27,749 nucleotides of DNA. Origin: a virus. The notes beneath the pieces were generated by a model. It searched no databases and had not been told where the DNA came from. It worked only from the letters and a program-made list of their open reading frames with translations. Position numbers and translations under genes: made by a program. Below are positions 5,699 to 11,615 of this stretch, piece by piece; the stretch's first letter is position 1; every line of letters starts with the position of its first letter. Where the stretch lies: the IMG/VR virus record IMGVR_UViG_3300037218_000026, positions 1-27,749 of that record. One strand, written 5' to 3'.

Positions 5699-5842
5699 CT
5701 AGCTTTGGACTGCCAACATTCTTCGGTAGCGTGTGATCAATCGTTCCGCGCCGTACCTGCTAGTAAAAAAGCGTATCCGGCACCGATTCACGCGAAGCTC
5801 CCAAAGTCCGATGCGTCCTACGAATTGAAGCGTGTACGTCAT
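5699..5842 (-). CDS. Candidate 47-aa basic protein behind the leftward promoter
   Basis: ATG 5842 lies only 11 nt beyond the -10 of the best leftward promoter, so its message would be leaderless or nearly so. The frame starts MTYTLQFVGRIGLWELRVNR and contains RFFTSRYGAERLITRYRRM, ending at TAG 5699-5701. It is basic, with strand then helix character, which would suit a small DNA-binding regulator. There is no ribosome binding site. The position between promoter and operon matches where phages often keep a regulator. It is also possible that this is untranslated leader; another frame on the + strand (5705-5905) looks worse. Confidence 0.35.
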   Translation of the reverse strand: MTYTLQFVGRIGLWELRVNRCRIRFFTSRYGAERLITRYRRMLAVQS

Positions 5843-5852
5843 TACAAGAGGA

Positions 5853-5881
5853 ATCCTAATCCGCGCTTGCACGCATGTCAA
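5853..5881 (-). promoter_or_regulatory. Candidate leftward sigma70-type promoter
   Basis: On the - strand TTGACA (5881-5876, perfect -35) is followed by a 17-bp spacer and TAGGAT (5858-5853, 4 of 6 matches to TATAAT). It points into the recombination operon. One copy of the 12-bp repeat CTTGCACGCATG fills most of the spacer and touches the -35, as expected for a repressor site. Confidence 0.6.
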
Positions 5882-5904
5882 CCAAATTCGTACTTGCACG
5901 CATG
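5866..5904. repeat. Pair of 12-bp direct repeats, candidate operators
   Basis: CTTGCACGCATG occurs at 5866-5877 and again at 5893-5904, a spacing of 27 bp or about 2.6 helical turns. The first covers the leftward promoter spacer; the second covers the candidate rightward -35. This fits a switch in which one protein controls both directions. The binding protein is not identified. Confidence 0.55.
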
Positions 5905-5922
5905 ATTATTTTGTGTCATAGT
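5894..5922 (+). promoter_or_regulatory. Weak candidate rightward promoter
   Basis: TTGCAC (5894-5899, 3 of 6), 17-bp spacer, then CATAGT (5917-5922, 4 of 6). The GTG start at 5930 is only 7 nt past the -10, so the message would be leaderless. The match is weak and rests mainly on symmetry with the leftward promoter and the shared repeat. Confidence 0.3.
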
Positions 5923-5929
5923 CTCCCTC

Positions 5930-6073
5930 GTGGCAAAGCCTCTGACGATCACGGAGTTCGCTCGAATGGGCGGCAAAGCCCTAGCTAGGAAAATGACCAA
6001 AGAGCAGCGCAAGGAATCCGCCCGCCGCGCCGCCCAAGCGCGTTGGAGCAAGCAGAAGAAGGAAAAGGCGTAA
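5930..6073 (+). CDS. Small basic helical protein (47 aa)
   Basis: GTG 5930 opens a frame starting MAKPLTITEFARMGGKALAR and ending in a Lys/Arg-rich helix (RRAAQARWSKQKKEKA). The pattern MGGKALARKMTKEQRKES followed by ARRAAQARW is a familiar arrangement in very short bacterial and phage proteins (G-G-K-A then E-R/K-A-A-x-A-R-W), whose role is not settled; nucleic-acid binding is plausible from the charge. No ribosome binding site precedes it, in keeping with a leaderless message. It is the first rightward gene beside the divergent control region. The next ATG follows its stop by one base. Confidence 0.65.
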   Translation: MAKPLTITEFARMGGKALARKMTKEQRKESARRAAQARWSKQKKEKA

Positions 6074-6074
6074 T

Positions 6075-6251
6075 ATGCGACCCACGATTGAAGAACTCAA
6101 GGCTGCCGAGAAAAGGAAGGACGATGCGGGTGCTGCTCTGGTCGCTGGCATTCAGCGAGGGGTAGATAGCACAACGCATGACCGACTGAACGAGGAATAC
6201 TTAGCCGCTCACGAGAATTTTCTTGATCTGGTCGAAAAGCTGAAACCGTAA
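6075..6251 (+). CDS. Hypothetical coiled helical protein (58 aa)
   Basis: ATG 6075 starts one base after the previous stop, with AAGGAAAAGG upstream as ribosome binding site. The product starts MRPTIEELKAAEKRKDDAGA and is nearly all charged helix, ending HENFLDLVEKLKP, suggestive of a short coiled coil. It would form a two-gene rightward unit with the 47-aa basic protein. Unknown function; possible antitoxin-like or regulatory role is only a guess from size and charge. Confidence 0.6.
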   Translation: MRPTIEELKAAEKRKDDAGAALVAGIQRGVDSTTHDRLNEEYLAAHENFLDLVEKLKP

Positions 6252-6327
6252 AAGGTCTGTCCCACCCCAACCGCCCCTACACCGTCGTAACTTCGCTTCC
6301 CTACCCGGTTCCGAATAGAGTTATCGC

Positions 6328-6353
6328 TTTAGCGGTTCCATTTAGCGGTTCCC
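6328..6353. repeat. Tandem 13-bp AGCGG repeat
   Basis: TTTAGCGGTTCC is repeated at 6328 and 6341 with one base between (period 13). It lies in the otherwise gene-poor stretch 6252-6469, which shows no good ORF and no clear terminator. Similar AGCGG units with 12-13-bp period recur at 6797 and 9168. Possible iteron or packaging-protein site; function not shown. Confidence 0.5.
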
Positions 6354-6469
6354 TTATTCCAGTGCTCTCTCCCCAAGAGCCTCTCATACCCGGTCGCTGC
6401 CCGGCGCTTTTTAAAGCACACCCGTCTCTCGGGAAAAGTGCGCCCCGAAATACCCTCCAAACTTCATTC

Positions 6470-6904
6470 ATGCCTGCCACTGATCTAGTTCCCTGCTTTT
6501 ACACGGGACAGCTTCGCTGTGTTGAACGTCCCCGTGAATTCCGCCAGCGTGCGGAATTACACCAACTGAAAGCCGCCAAGCTCGGCAAATTCGTCGATAA
6601 CGGGAAAGTGTTCCTGTTCGACAAAACCGACAAGATCGTAAAAGTTTGGGACGGCCCCATTGGGATCGGGAACCTCTTACCCTTCGCCAAGCAAAATAAT
6701 TACGGCGACAAACTCCACTACGAAATGCCTCACGCTGGCGATCGCGGCCTTCTGCATCGGCATGGGTTGTACCGACAAAGAGCCGACCCAGCGAGAAGCG
6801 GCAAATTGAGCGGCAAATTGAGCACGCGCACGCTCAGTGTTTCATCGCGCAATATCTTCGCGCGCCACACTGCCCCGGAGCTCGCGGCCATGAGCGCGTA
6901 CTGA
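6470..6904 (+). CDS. Hypothetical protein with doubtful C-terminal half (144 aa)
   Basis: ATG 6470 is chosen over GTG 6362 because the upstream part looks non-coding. The N-terminal 85 residues look real: AAKLGKFVDNGKVFLFDKTD, IVKVWDGPIGIGNLLPFAKQ. From about residue 86 (MPHAGDRGLL) the frame becomes Arg/His/Ser-rich and resembles a shadow. In the same DNA another frame encodes a lipoprotein-like start (TLAIAAFCIGMGCTDKE) and a third frame encodes a credible helix (QIERQIEHAHAQCFIAQYL). The frame ends in TGATG with the next gene. A frameshift or overlapping genes may be present. Confidence 0.45.
   Translation: MPATDLVPCFYTGQLRCVERPREFRQRAELHQLKAAKLGKFVDNGKVFLFDKTDKIVKVWDGPIGIGNLLPFAKQNNYGDKLHYEMPHAGDRGLLHRHGLYRQRADPARSGKLSGKLSTRTLSVSSRNIFARHTAPELAAMSAY
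6797..6823. repeat. Tandem 12-bp AGCGG repeat
   Basis: AGCGGCAAATTG occurs twice head to tail (6797-6808, 6809-6820) followed by a partial third copy. It lies inside the doubtful half of the 6470 frame. In one alternative frame each copy introduces a TGA. It shares the AGCGGCAAA core with the cluster at 9168-9199. Confidence 0.55.
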
Positions 6905-7221
6905 TGACGATCCCCGATCAAAAGCTTATCCCCGGAATCGCCATTCTCGCCGGCACAGTGGACGCCATCGATCGCAGCCGGCAATACCAGGAACCAAATC
7001 CGAAGGACATGCTGCGCGCGATCAACGAAGGCTGGGCCAAGACTCGCGAGAACGAGAAAGCGATCCGACAGAAAGACATTCAAATCGCCGAGCTCAAGAA
7101 AAAGTTTTGTTTCTGCAAAATAAAGAACGTCGCCCTGATCTCTATTATCTCGGGACTGGCGTTGAAAGGATTGGAGGCGCTGCTGCCACTGGTACCGAAC
7201 GCCTTCAGCTATCTGAAATGA
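6904..7221 (+). CDS. Coiled-coil protein with C-terminal membrane helix (105 aa)
   Basis: ATG 6904 is in a TGATG overlap. The N-terminal third starts MTIPDQKLIPGIAILAGTVD. The middle (RENEKAIRQKDIQIAELKKK) is a charged coiled coil. Residues from about 80 (NVALISIISGLALKGLEALL) form a probable membrane helix near the C-terminus, after a CFCK segment. A tail-anchored topology with the bulk in the cytoplasm is inferred. The neighbouring lipoprotein-like gene makes a lysis role thinkable, but the topology is not that of a usual inner-membrane spanin. Ends in ATGA with the next gene. Confidence 0.65.
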   Translation: MTIPDQKLIPGIAILAGTVDAIDRSRQYQEPNPKDMLRAINEGWAKTRENEKAIRQKDIQIAELKKKFCFCKIKNVALISIISGLALKGLEALLPLVPNAFSYLK

Positions 7222-7511
7222 ACACCACGGAACAATACGAATGCGGCAACTGCTACTTCGTCGGCGAACTTGACGTACACGGCGGCTGCGGGAGATGCCA
7301 CAGCCAGGCCGTGCTCTCGGTGGAGAAAGTCAGAGAGCTATTTACACGGGAAATCATGTTGATGGATCAAAGACGCGCCGAGGCAGCGAATTTCCTGAAT
7401 GAGTTGAGAAGTAAGGGCCTGTCGCTCAATGACCCGGTAGTGATCGAGCGGGCCGGGTACTGGCTGCAACGCTGTCAGGAGCGCGACAGAGAGTGCGTCG
7501 GACGGCGGTAA
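7218..7511 (+). CDS. Zinc-ribbon plus helical domain protein (97 aa)
   Basis: The start is ATG 7218 (ATGA overlap); the frame is open upstream, but that part lies within the coding sequence of the previous gene. Residues 1-30 hold two knuckles, YECGNCYF and GGCGRCHS, about 15 residues apart, a minimal zinc ribbon. The rest is helical (VEKVRELFTREIMLMDQRRA, EAANFLNELRSKG, AGYWLQRCQERDREC). A small nucleic-acid or protein-binding adaptor is inferred. Function unknown. Confidence 0.65.
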   Translation: MNTTEQYECGNCYFVGELDVHGGCGRCHSQAVLSVEKVRELFTREIMLMDQRRAEAANFLNELRSKGLSLNDPVVIERAGYWLQRCQERDRECVGRR

Positions 7512-7517
7512 ATAGTC

Positions 7518-7691
7518 GTGCGAGTCGTCGCTCTGATAATTCTAGCGCTCGCATCGAGCGGCTGCGCCAGGCGGAAACCCTTGCGAATGCACCTGACCAT
7601 CTCTAACGAGACCTGCAATCCCCGCTATCTGCGCAGCGTGGGCCGGGAGAAGCTGGATAAGTGCTACGTGCGCTCGCACGATCTAATCTGA
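7518..7691 (+). CDS. Candidate lipoprotein (57 aa)
   Basis: GTG 7518 starts six bases after the previous stop. The N-terminus MRVVALIILALASSGCARRK is a short basic-hydrophobic signal ending at SSGC, a lipobox-like site with Cys 16, though the -3 position is Ser rather than Leu. The mature part would be about 42 residues with two more Cys (NETCNPRY, DKCYV). Lipid-anchored small proteins of this size next to phage membrane proteins are often outer-membrane spanins, but there is no Pro-rich linker and no clear partner here. Below the size of usual callers. Confidence 0.5.
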   Translation: MRVVALIILALASSGCARRKPLRMHLTISNETCNPRYLRSVGREKLDKCYVRSHDLI

Positions 7692-7706
7692 GAAAGCAAA
7701 AACCTT

Positions 7707-8132
7707 ATGTCCCCAGCCTACAACTCCCAAGCTACCTCGAATTCCCCGTTACAGATGATCGCGGCGGGAGATGCCAATCCAGCCCTCTTGTTCAATAACG
7801 AGATTCCCGCTTCGGGCGAAGCGAGCATCGCAGTCGCCGTCCAGGCCAACACCGCGAACGCCGACGGCGCGGCTTACATCTCCATCCAGCTGGAATGCCC
7901 CGGCGGAATTGGCGCAGGGGTATTCCAGATTCAGGATTCGGACATCTGCGACACGGCGGGCGAGGATTTCACTAGCATCAACTTCAACGGCGCCACGCCG
8001 GGACAGATTACTTCCGCCAACGTGAACGCCAGCGGGACCGCGAGAATCGAATTGCTGACTAAGGCTAGATTTATTCGCGTGCTCTGCGTCACTGCTCCCG
8101 GCGCCGCCGTCACTGTCCGCGCGAGCCGGTAA
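7707..8132 (+). CDS. Beta-rich Gly/Ala protein, possible virion component (141 aa)
   Basis: ATG 7707 opens a frame beginning MSPAYNSQATSNSPLQMIAA. Composition is low in charge and rich in Ala, Gly, Ser, Thr and Ile with alternating strands (EASIAVAVQANTANADGAA, YISIQLECPGGIGAGVFQIQ, ARIELLTKARFIRVLCV). This is typical of small phage surface or decoration proteins and of host-secreted beta proteins, but no signal peptide is present. It lies well before the head genes, which is unusual for a structural gene. Virion role is an inference. Confidence 0.6.
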   Translation: MSPAYNSQATSNSPLQMIAAGDANPALLFNNEIPASGEASIAVAVQANTANADGAAYISIQLECPGGIGAGVFQIQDSDICDTAGEDFTSINFNGATPGQITSANVNASGTARIELLTKARFIRVLCVTAPGAAVTVRASR

Positions 8133-8136
8133 GATC

Positions 8137-8553
8137 ATGGAGCGAATTGTCGTCAAAATCGCGAGCGAGAAAGAGCGCGACGAAATGTTGCGCTGGCGAC
8201 CCGCTACACTCGACGGCGATTTGATGGATCTCGACATCTTCAACCATGACTCCACTTTCTCGCTGTGCGCGATCGGCGAATCCGGGCGCATGGCCTATTT
8301 GCCTGTGCAGCAGCCCTTGATGCTGGAAAATCTAATCTTTCGTCAGGGGTTGACCGAGAGGCAGACAGCGGCGGCGATTACGAGATTGGCAGAGCGCGCG
8401 GTCGGGGAAGCCTATCGCAGAGATGCCGGCGAACTATATTTTCTCTGCCGCGATCGATCTACTTGTGACTTTGCCGAGCGCCACAATTTCAAGATGCTGC
8501 CTGAAGAGTTGAAGGTCTACCGGTTGAATCTGCTGGAAACTTTCGGATGCTAG
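8137..8553 (+). CDS. GNAT-like phage protein (138 aa)
   Basis: ATG 8137 starts four bases after the previous stop. The product begins MERIVVKIASEKERDEMLRW. Strands (STFSLCAIGESGRMAYLPVQ) are followed by a helix with a stretch TAAAITRLAERAVGEAYRRD, then a strand GELYFLCRDRS, FAERHNFKMLPEE and KVYRLNLLE. The order helix, strand, short helix with F-x-x-x-x-F, final strand resembles the second half of the GNAT acetyltransferase fold, and such proteins occur in phage late regions. A clear acetyl-CoA loop (Q/R-x-x-G-x-G/A) is not visible, so enzyme activity is doubtful. Overlaps the recombinase start by 7 nt. Confidence 0.55.
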   Translation: MERIVVKIASEKERDEMLRWRPATLDGDLMDLDIFNHDSTFSLCAIGESGRMAYLPVQQPLMLENLIFRQGLTERQTAAAITRLAERAVGEAYRRDAGELYFLCRDRSTCDFAERHNFKMLPEELKVYRLNLLETFGC

Positions 8554-9125
8554 TAGCCCTCTACGCTCGCGTATCGAAGAACTGCGTGACCTGCGGAAAA
8601 ACTCCCGATCAACACAAAGGACTCAGCCATAGCTATGAAGGGCAGAATCCAGAAGTGCAACTCCGCGAGTTGCGCGAATGGTGCAAGAAAAACGATCACA
8701 CGATCATAGCGGAATATGTCGATCGATTGAGCGGTAAAGACACTCGCCGGCCGGAACTTCAGAAACTCATGCGGGATGCGACCAAAGGACTGCGCGACCT
8801 GGATGCAGTCGTGGTGTGGAAGCTAGATCGGTTCGGACGATCGCAGCGCGATCTGCTCAATCTGGTCGAGGATTTGAAAGCCGCGAAGGTCGCGTTCATC
8901 AGCTACAGCGAAAACTTCGATTTGACGACGCCGATGGGCAAAGTGATTTTCGGAATCATGGCCGCCTTCGCAGAGCTTGAGCGAAATAACATAAGCGAGC
9001 GCACCAAGGCGGGGCTGGCCCATGCGCGATCGGCCGGCCGTATCCCAGGTCCGAAGATTGACCCGAAGGTCGGGCCGAGCAGGTGGACGATCAATCGCAG
9101 GCGCAAACGCGAGCAGGCTGCATAA
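8547..9125 (+). CDS. Small serine recombinase (resolvase/invertase family), 192 aa
   Basis: Members cut both DNA strands with a serine nucleophile at a site with a 2-bp centre and rejoin after rotation. Seen here: LVALYARVS with Arg 8 and catalytic Ser 10, then VVVWKLDRFGRSQRDL (Asp 94, Arg 95, Arg 98), MGKVIFGIMAAFAELERN and the long E-helix ISERTKAGLAHARSAGR. Odd: a Cys/His-bearing insertion (NCVTCGKTPDQHKG) lies directly after Ser 10 where relatives have a short loop. After GRIPGPKIDP the usual DNA-binding helix-turn-helix is missing and replaced by a basic tail (RWTINRRRKREQAA). A large integrase is ruled out by length. A palindrome with a 2-bp centre follows 8 nt downstream. Confidence 0.93.
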   Translation: MLVALYARVSKNCVTCGKTPDQHKGLSHSYEGQNPEVQLRELREWCKKNDHTIIAEYVDRLSGKDTRRPELQKLMRDATKGLRDLDAVVVWKLDRFGRSQRDLLNLVEDLKAAKVAFISYSENFDLTTPMGKVIFGIMAAFAELERNNISERTKAGLAHARSAGRIPGPKIDPKVGPSRWTINRRRKREQAA

Positions 9126-9133
9126 TGCGCTCG

Positions 9134-9155
9134 GTGCAATTCGACCGAATTGCAC
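9134..9155. other. Perfect 10-bp inverted repeat with 2-bp centre, candidate recombination site
   Basis: GTGCAATTCG (9134-9143) and CGAATTGCAC (9146-9155) are exact reverse complements separated by AC. A 2-bp non-palindromic centre between inverted half-sites is the layout of serine recombinase crossover sites. It begins 8 nt after the recombinase stop. No T-run follows, so it is a poor terminator. Binding by the recombinase is inferred. Confidence 0.55.
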
Positions 9156-9165
9156 TATCAACGAC

Positions 9166-9199
9166 TTAGCGGCAAAATCGAGCGGAATAGCGGCAAAAA
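9166..9199. repeat. AGCGG repeat cluster upstream of the small terminase gene
   Basis: Three AGCGG units lie at 9168, 9181 and 9189; the outer two continue as CAAAA. With the clusters at 6328 and 6797 they form a family of short repeats. Lying about 200 bp before the small terminase gene, they could be a packaging start or replication element. The rest of 9200-9398 holds an AT-rich T-tract but no clear promoter. Confidence 0.45.
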
Positions 9200-9289
9200 C
9201 CTCACCGGAAATCAAAAACAATCAAACATCTGCTTGAGCTGAAACGAGTTGACTGCTCCGTGGACATGCAATCTGAAATTTGCAAGTTA

Positions 9290-9406
9290 ATGAAAACGCT
9301 ACAACGGCCTACGTGCGATCGTTTGATTGTCTTGAAAAGGGGTTGGTTTTCTTTGATTTCTTTGAATTTCTGGGGCATTTTTCAAACGGGGTTCGAGTGT
9401 GCCTAG
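9290..9406 (+). CDS. Doubtful 38-aa ORF before the small terminase
   Basis: ATG 9290 opens a frame starting MKTLQRPTCDRLIVLKRGWF and ending TAG 9404-9406, overlapping the small terminase GTG by 8 nt. The second half is hydrophobic (WFSLISLNFWGIF) because of the T-rich DNA. No ribosome binding site. It may be untranslated leader. Confidence 0.2.
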   Translation: MKTLQRPTCDRLIVLKRGWFSLISLNFWGIFQTGFECA

Positions 9407-9851
9407 GGGTGGAGCTCGAGAGAATGCCGGCCGAAGGGAAAAACCTCGGATTGAACAGATCGCCACAAAAGGTATCGCGACCGAAGTCCTCGCGATGGAC
9501 GGCGCGCCAGAGCATGAACGCAAGTGCAAATGCCAGGTTTGTGTTGACCACCGGAGTCGCCGCTGCAAATGCATCAAGGTCCACGATCAACCGCTCCCCG
9601 AAGAATGCGAGAAATTCGCCGAGCACCGGATCTGTCACTGTGAAATCTGCGGCTGGTGGGAACCATTGCTCGCGAAAGACATGCGGCTTAGGAAAGAGAC
9701 CCGGCAGTACCTCACGGATCGGCGCGATGGCAAACCGGCGCAAGGCGTCTTCATCGGCGACACCCGCGAATCGTCGGTGGACGTAGACTTTGGCGACATC
9801 CTTATGCCAGCCGCCCCGGATAAGCCTCGAACGGCTGGTAAACCCAACTGA
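9399..9851 (+). CDS. Probable small terminase subunit with Cys cluster (150 aa)
   Basis: GTG 9399 gives MPRGGARENAGRREKPR, the basic Gly/Ala/Arg start common in small terminase subunits, which bind the packaging site and load the large subunit. The C-terminal part YLTDRRDGKPAQGVFIGD also matches the tail of many small terminases (DR-x-x-GKP). It sits directly before, and overlaps, the large subunit gene. Odd: the middle holds nine Cys, including two C-x-C-x-x-C clusters at Cys 43/45/48 and 79/81/84, plus C-x-C at 56/58 and Cys 70, suggesting one or two metal sites. An overlapping frame at 9280-9786 lacks such motifs. An alternative reading is a separate zinc DNA-binding protein fulfilling the same role. 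Confidence 0.65.
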   Translation: MPRGGARENAGRREKPRIEQIATKGIATEVLAMDGAPEHERKCKCQVCVDHRSRRCKCIKVHDQPLPEECEKFAEHRICHCEICGWWEPLLAKDMRLRKETRQYLTDRRDGKPAQGVFIGDTRESSVDVDFGDILMPAAPDKPRTAGKPN

Positions 9852-11286
9852 GCGACAGCGTGAAGTTCTCGATGCGATCGCAGAACATGATTTTGTTCTC
9901 TTCGGTGGCGAAGCTGGCGGCGGCAAGAGCTACATCCTGCGCTGGTGGTTGGTTCTCTATCTGGTTTGGTGCTTTAAGGTTCTCGGCCTGCGGAATGTCG
10001 TTGCCGGATTGTTCTGTGAAGACTATCCCAACCTTCAGGACCGCCAGGTCTCGAAAATTGAGCATGAGTTTCCGAAGTGGCTCGGGGGTCTCACTTACAA
10101 AAAAGTATGGAACTTTCAATTGCGCCCGGAGTTCGGCGGCGGCGTCATCGCGCTGCGCAATCTGGACAAAATGGAGAAGTACAAGTCCGCAGAGTTTGCG
10201 GCCGTCGCTCTTGATGAAGTCACGCTCAACCCTCTCAGCGTTTTTAACTGGTTGCGCTTTCGGCTGCGTTGGCCCGGTATCGACCGGCCGAAATTCCTTG
10301 GGGCTACCAACCCCGGCGGCATCGGCCACACCTGGGTTAAGAATTACTGGCATGACCATAAATTCCCACCGGAGCTCGAAACGATCAGAGATCAGTTTGT
10401 GTTGGTCAAAGCTAAGTCGAGCGACAACCCACATCTGCCGGCTGGCTACCACGACCGCCTGCTCACGCTTCCGCCAGACATGGCGCGCATGGTCGGCCGC
10501 GGCGATTGGAACGTTTACACCGGTCAGTATTTCCCGCAGTTTGAGGAGTCGCGTCATGTGCTCAAAGCTGCCGATGCCGTTAAGCTGCTCAAGCCCTGGC
10601 ATACCCGCTGGATCTCGGGTGACTGGGGATTTGAACATCCAGCCTGCTGGCACTGGCACGCGAAAGACGAGCACAACCGCGTCATCACCTATGACGAAAT
10701 ATGGAATCGCCGCGTAGGCGAAATCGAGTGGGGACAGTTAATCACAGCACGCGAGGCGCAATGGAAGGCGCGATTCGGCGAAGGCTATCGGCCGTTGCAG
10801 TCCTTCCCGTTCTCCTGGGACGCCGGAAAACTCAGTCCGCGATCAAGGCCCAAATATCCGAAGTCAATTGTGCAGCTCGTGAGCGATGCGCTCGGAGCGG
10901 GAATCCCGAAGCCACATCCCGCAGATTCAACGCCAGGCTCGCGCATGTCCGGCTATCGTCTAATGGCTCAACTCCTCGATACCGATCACTGGAAAATCTC
11001 AGACAGTTGCCCTCGGTTGATCGAGTGCCTGCCGACGCTTATTCGCGATGAAGACGACACTGAATCAGTTCTTAAAGTTGATTATGCCGAAGGGGACACG
11101 ATTGGAGACGACCCAGCAGACTCAGCGCGCATGGGAATTCAACACATGCTGGGGAGCCCAGTGAAGCCGAAGTCCGTGCAACTCGAAGAGAGATTCCAGA
11201 GCGTAAGACGGACCTTCGCCAAGCCCACTGAAGCGGCGAGCGGAACCGACTTCTGGACTCGTTTCGGTGGCAAGAAGGTGGAATGA
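9790..11286 (+). CDS. terL: Large terminase subunit (ATPase-nuclease), 498 aa
   Basis: Powers DNA packaging into the prohead and cuts the concatemer. Seen from the TTG at 9790: Walker A GGEAGGGKS (39-47), Walker B AAVALDE (137-143), coupling motif GATNPGG (171-177), then the C-terminal RNase H-like nuclease with SGDWGFEHPACWHW (Asp 278) and a late acidic motif GDDPADSARMG (439-449). The length is close to P22 gp2 (499). No ATG exists near the start; TTG 9790 overlaps the small subunit by 62 nt and the start may be a little later. The stop overlaps the next ATG (ATGATG). Confidence 0.97.
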   Translation: MATSLCQPPRISLERLVNPTERQREVLDAIAEHDFVLFGGEAGGGKSYILRWWLVLYLVWCFKVLGLRNVVAGLFCEDYPNLQDRQVSKIEHEFPKWLGGLTYKKVWNFQLRPEFGGGVIALRNLDKMEKYKSAEFAAVALDEVTLNPLSVFNWLRFRLRWPGIDRPKFLGATNPGGIGHTWVKNYWHDHKFPPELETIRDQFVLVKAKSSDNPHLPAGYHDRLLTLPPDMARMVGRGDWNVYTGQYFPQFEESRHVLKAADAVKLLKPWHTRWISGDWGFEHPACWHWHAKDEHNRVITYDEIWNRRVGEIEWGQLITAREAQWKARFGEGYRPLQSFPFSWDAGKLSPRSRPKYPKSIVQLVSDALGAGIPKPHPADSTPGSRMSGYRLMAQLLDTDHWKISDSCPRLIECLPTLIRDEDDTESVLKVDYAEGDTIGDDPADSARMGIQHMLGSPVKPKSVQLEERFQSVRRTFAKPTEAASGTDFWTRFGGKKVE

Positions 11287-11615
11287 TGCGGCTTATATCG
11301 CCAGCCGGAATAGCGACGGAGTTGCCGGAAGAAGCGGTAGCAGGAGCCTTTCTGCTCGGCTATACGATGGCGAATGCGTCTCCCAATTCCGGTGAAGAGA
11401 ACACGGTTCGCATGATGTCGCCGGATGGAATTCTTTGCGACATTCCGGAAGACCAGGTTCAGGCTGCAACCGAAGCCGGAGCGCGCGTGATGACCAAGCA
11501 GGATTTAGCCGCCATGTTCAATCGGATATTTATGGAACATGTGCTGTTCAAAGAGAATGAGAAGAAATTGATGGCGAAGTTTCAGAAGCGGCGGAGCTTG
11601 AGAAGGCGGCGATGA
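11283..11615 (+). CDS. Duplicated-motif hypothetical protein (110 aa)
   Basis: ATG 11283 overlaps the terminase stop. Two copies of a 25-residue unit are visible: RLISPAGIATELPEE (residues 3-17, continuing to 27) and RMMSPDGILCDIPED (43-57, continuing to 67), period 40. The shared pattern is S-P-x-G-I, six residues later P-E-E/D, then A-x-x-x-G. The rest is a helix and a basic tail (FQKRRSLRRRR). A small binding module repeated in tandem is inferred; perhaps it contacts virion DNA or terminase. Unknown family. Ends in ATGA with a micro-ORF. Confidence 0.7.
   Translation: MMRLISPAGIATELPEEAVAGAFLLGYTMANASPNSGEENTVRMMSPDGILCDIPEDQVQAATEAGARVMTKQDLAAMFNRIFMEHVLFKENEKKLMAKFQKRRSLRRRR

Noticed and set aside
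5705-5905. 66-aa rightward frame in the control region
   Set aside because: Composition is not protein-like, and it runs opposite to the promoter; treated as noncoding.
9022-9237. Alternative frame at the recombinase end with a helix-turn-helix flavour (CTINDLAAKSSGIAAKTSPE)
   Set aside because: The rest of the frame is Arg-rich shadow and the pattern does not match the family HTH; a frameshift is possible but not supported.
9280-9786. Long frame overlapping the small terminase
   Set aside because: The overlapping frame at 9399-9851 has the known N-terminal pattern and Cys clusters; this one is Ser/Arg-rich and shadow-like.
9802-10674. 290-aa leftward frame inside the large terminase
   Set aside because: The rightward frame has all terminase motifs; this is its antisense shadow.
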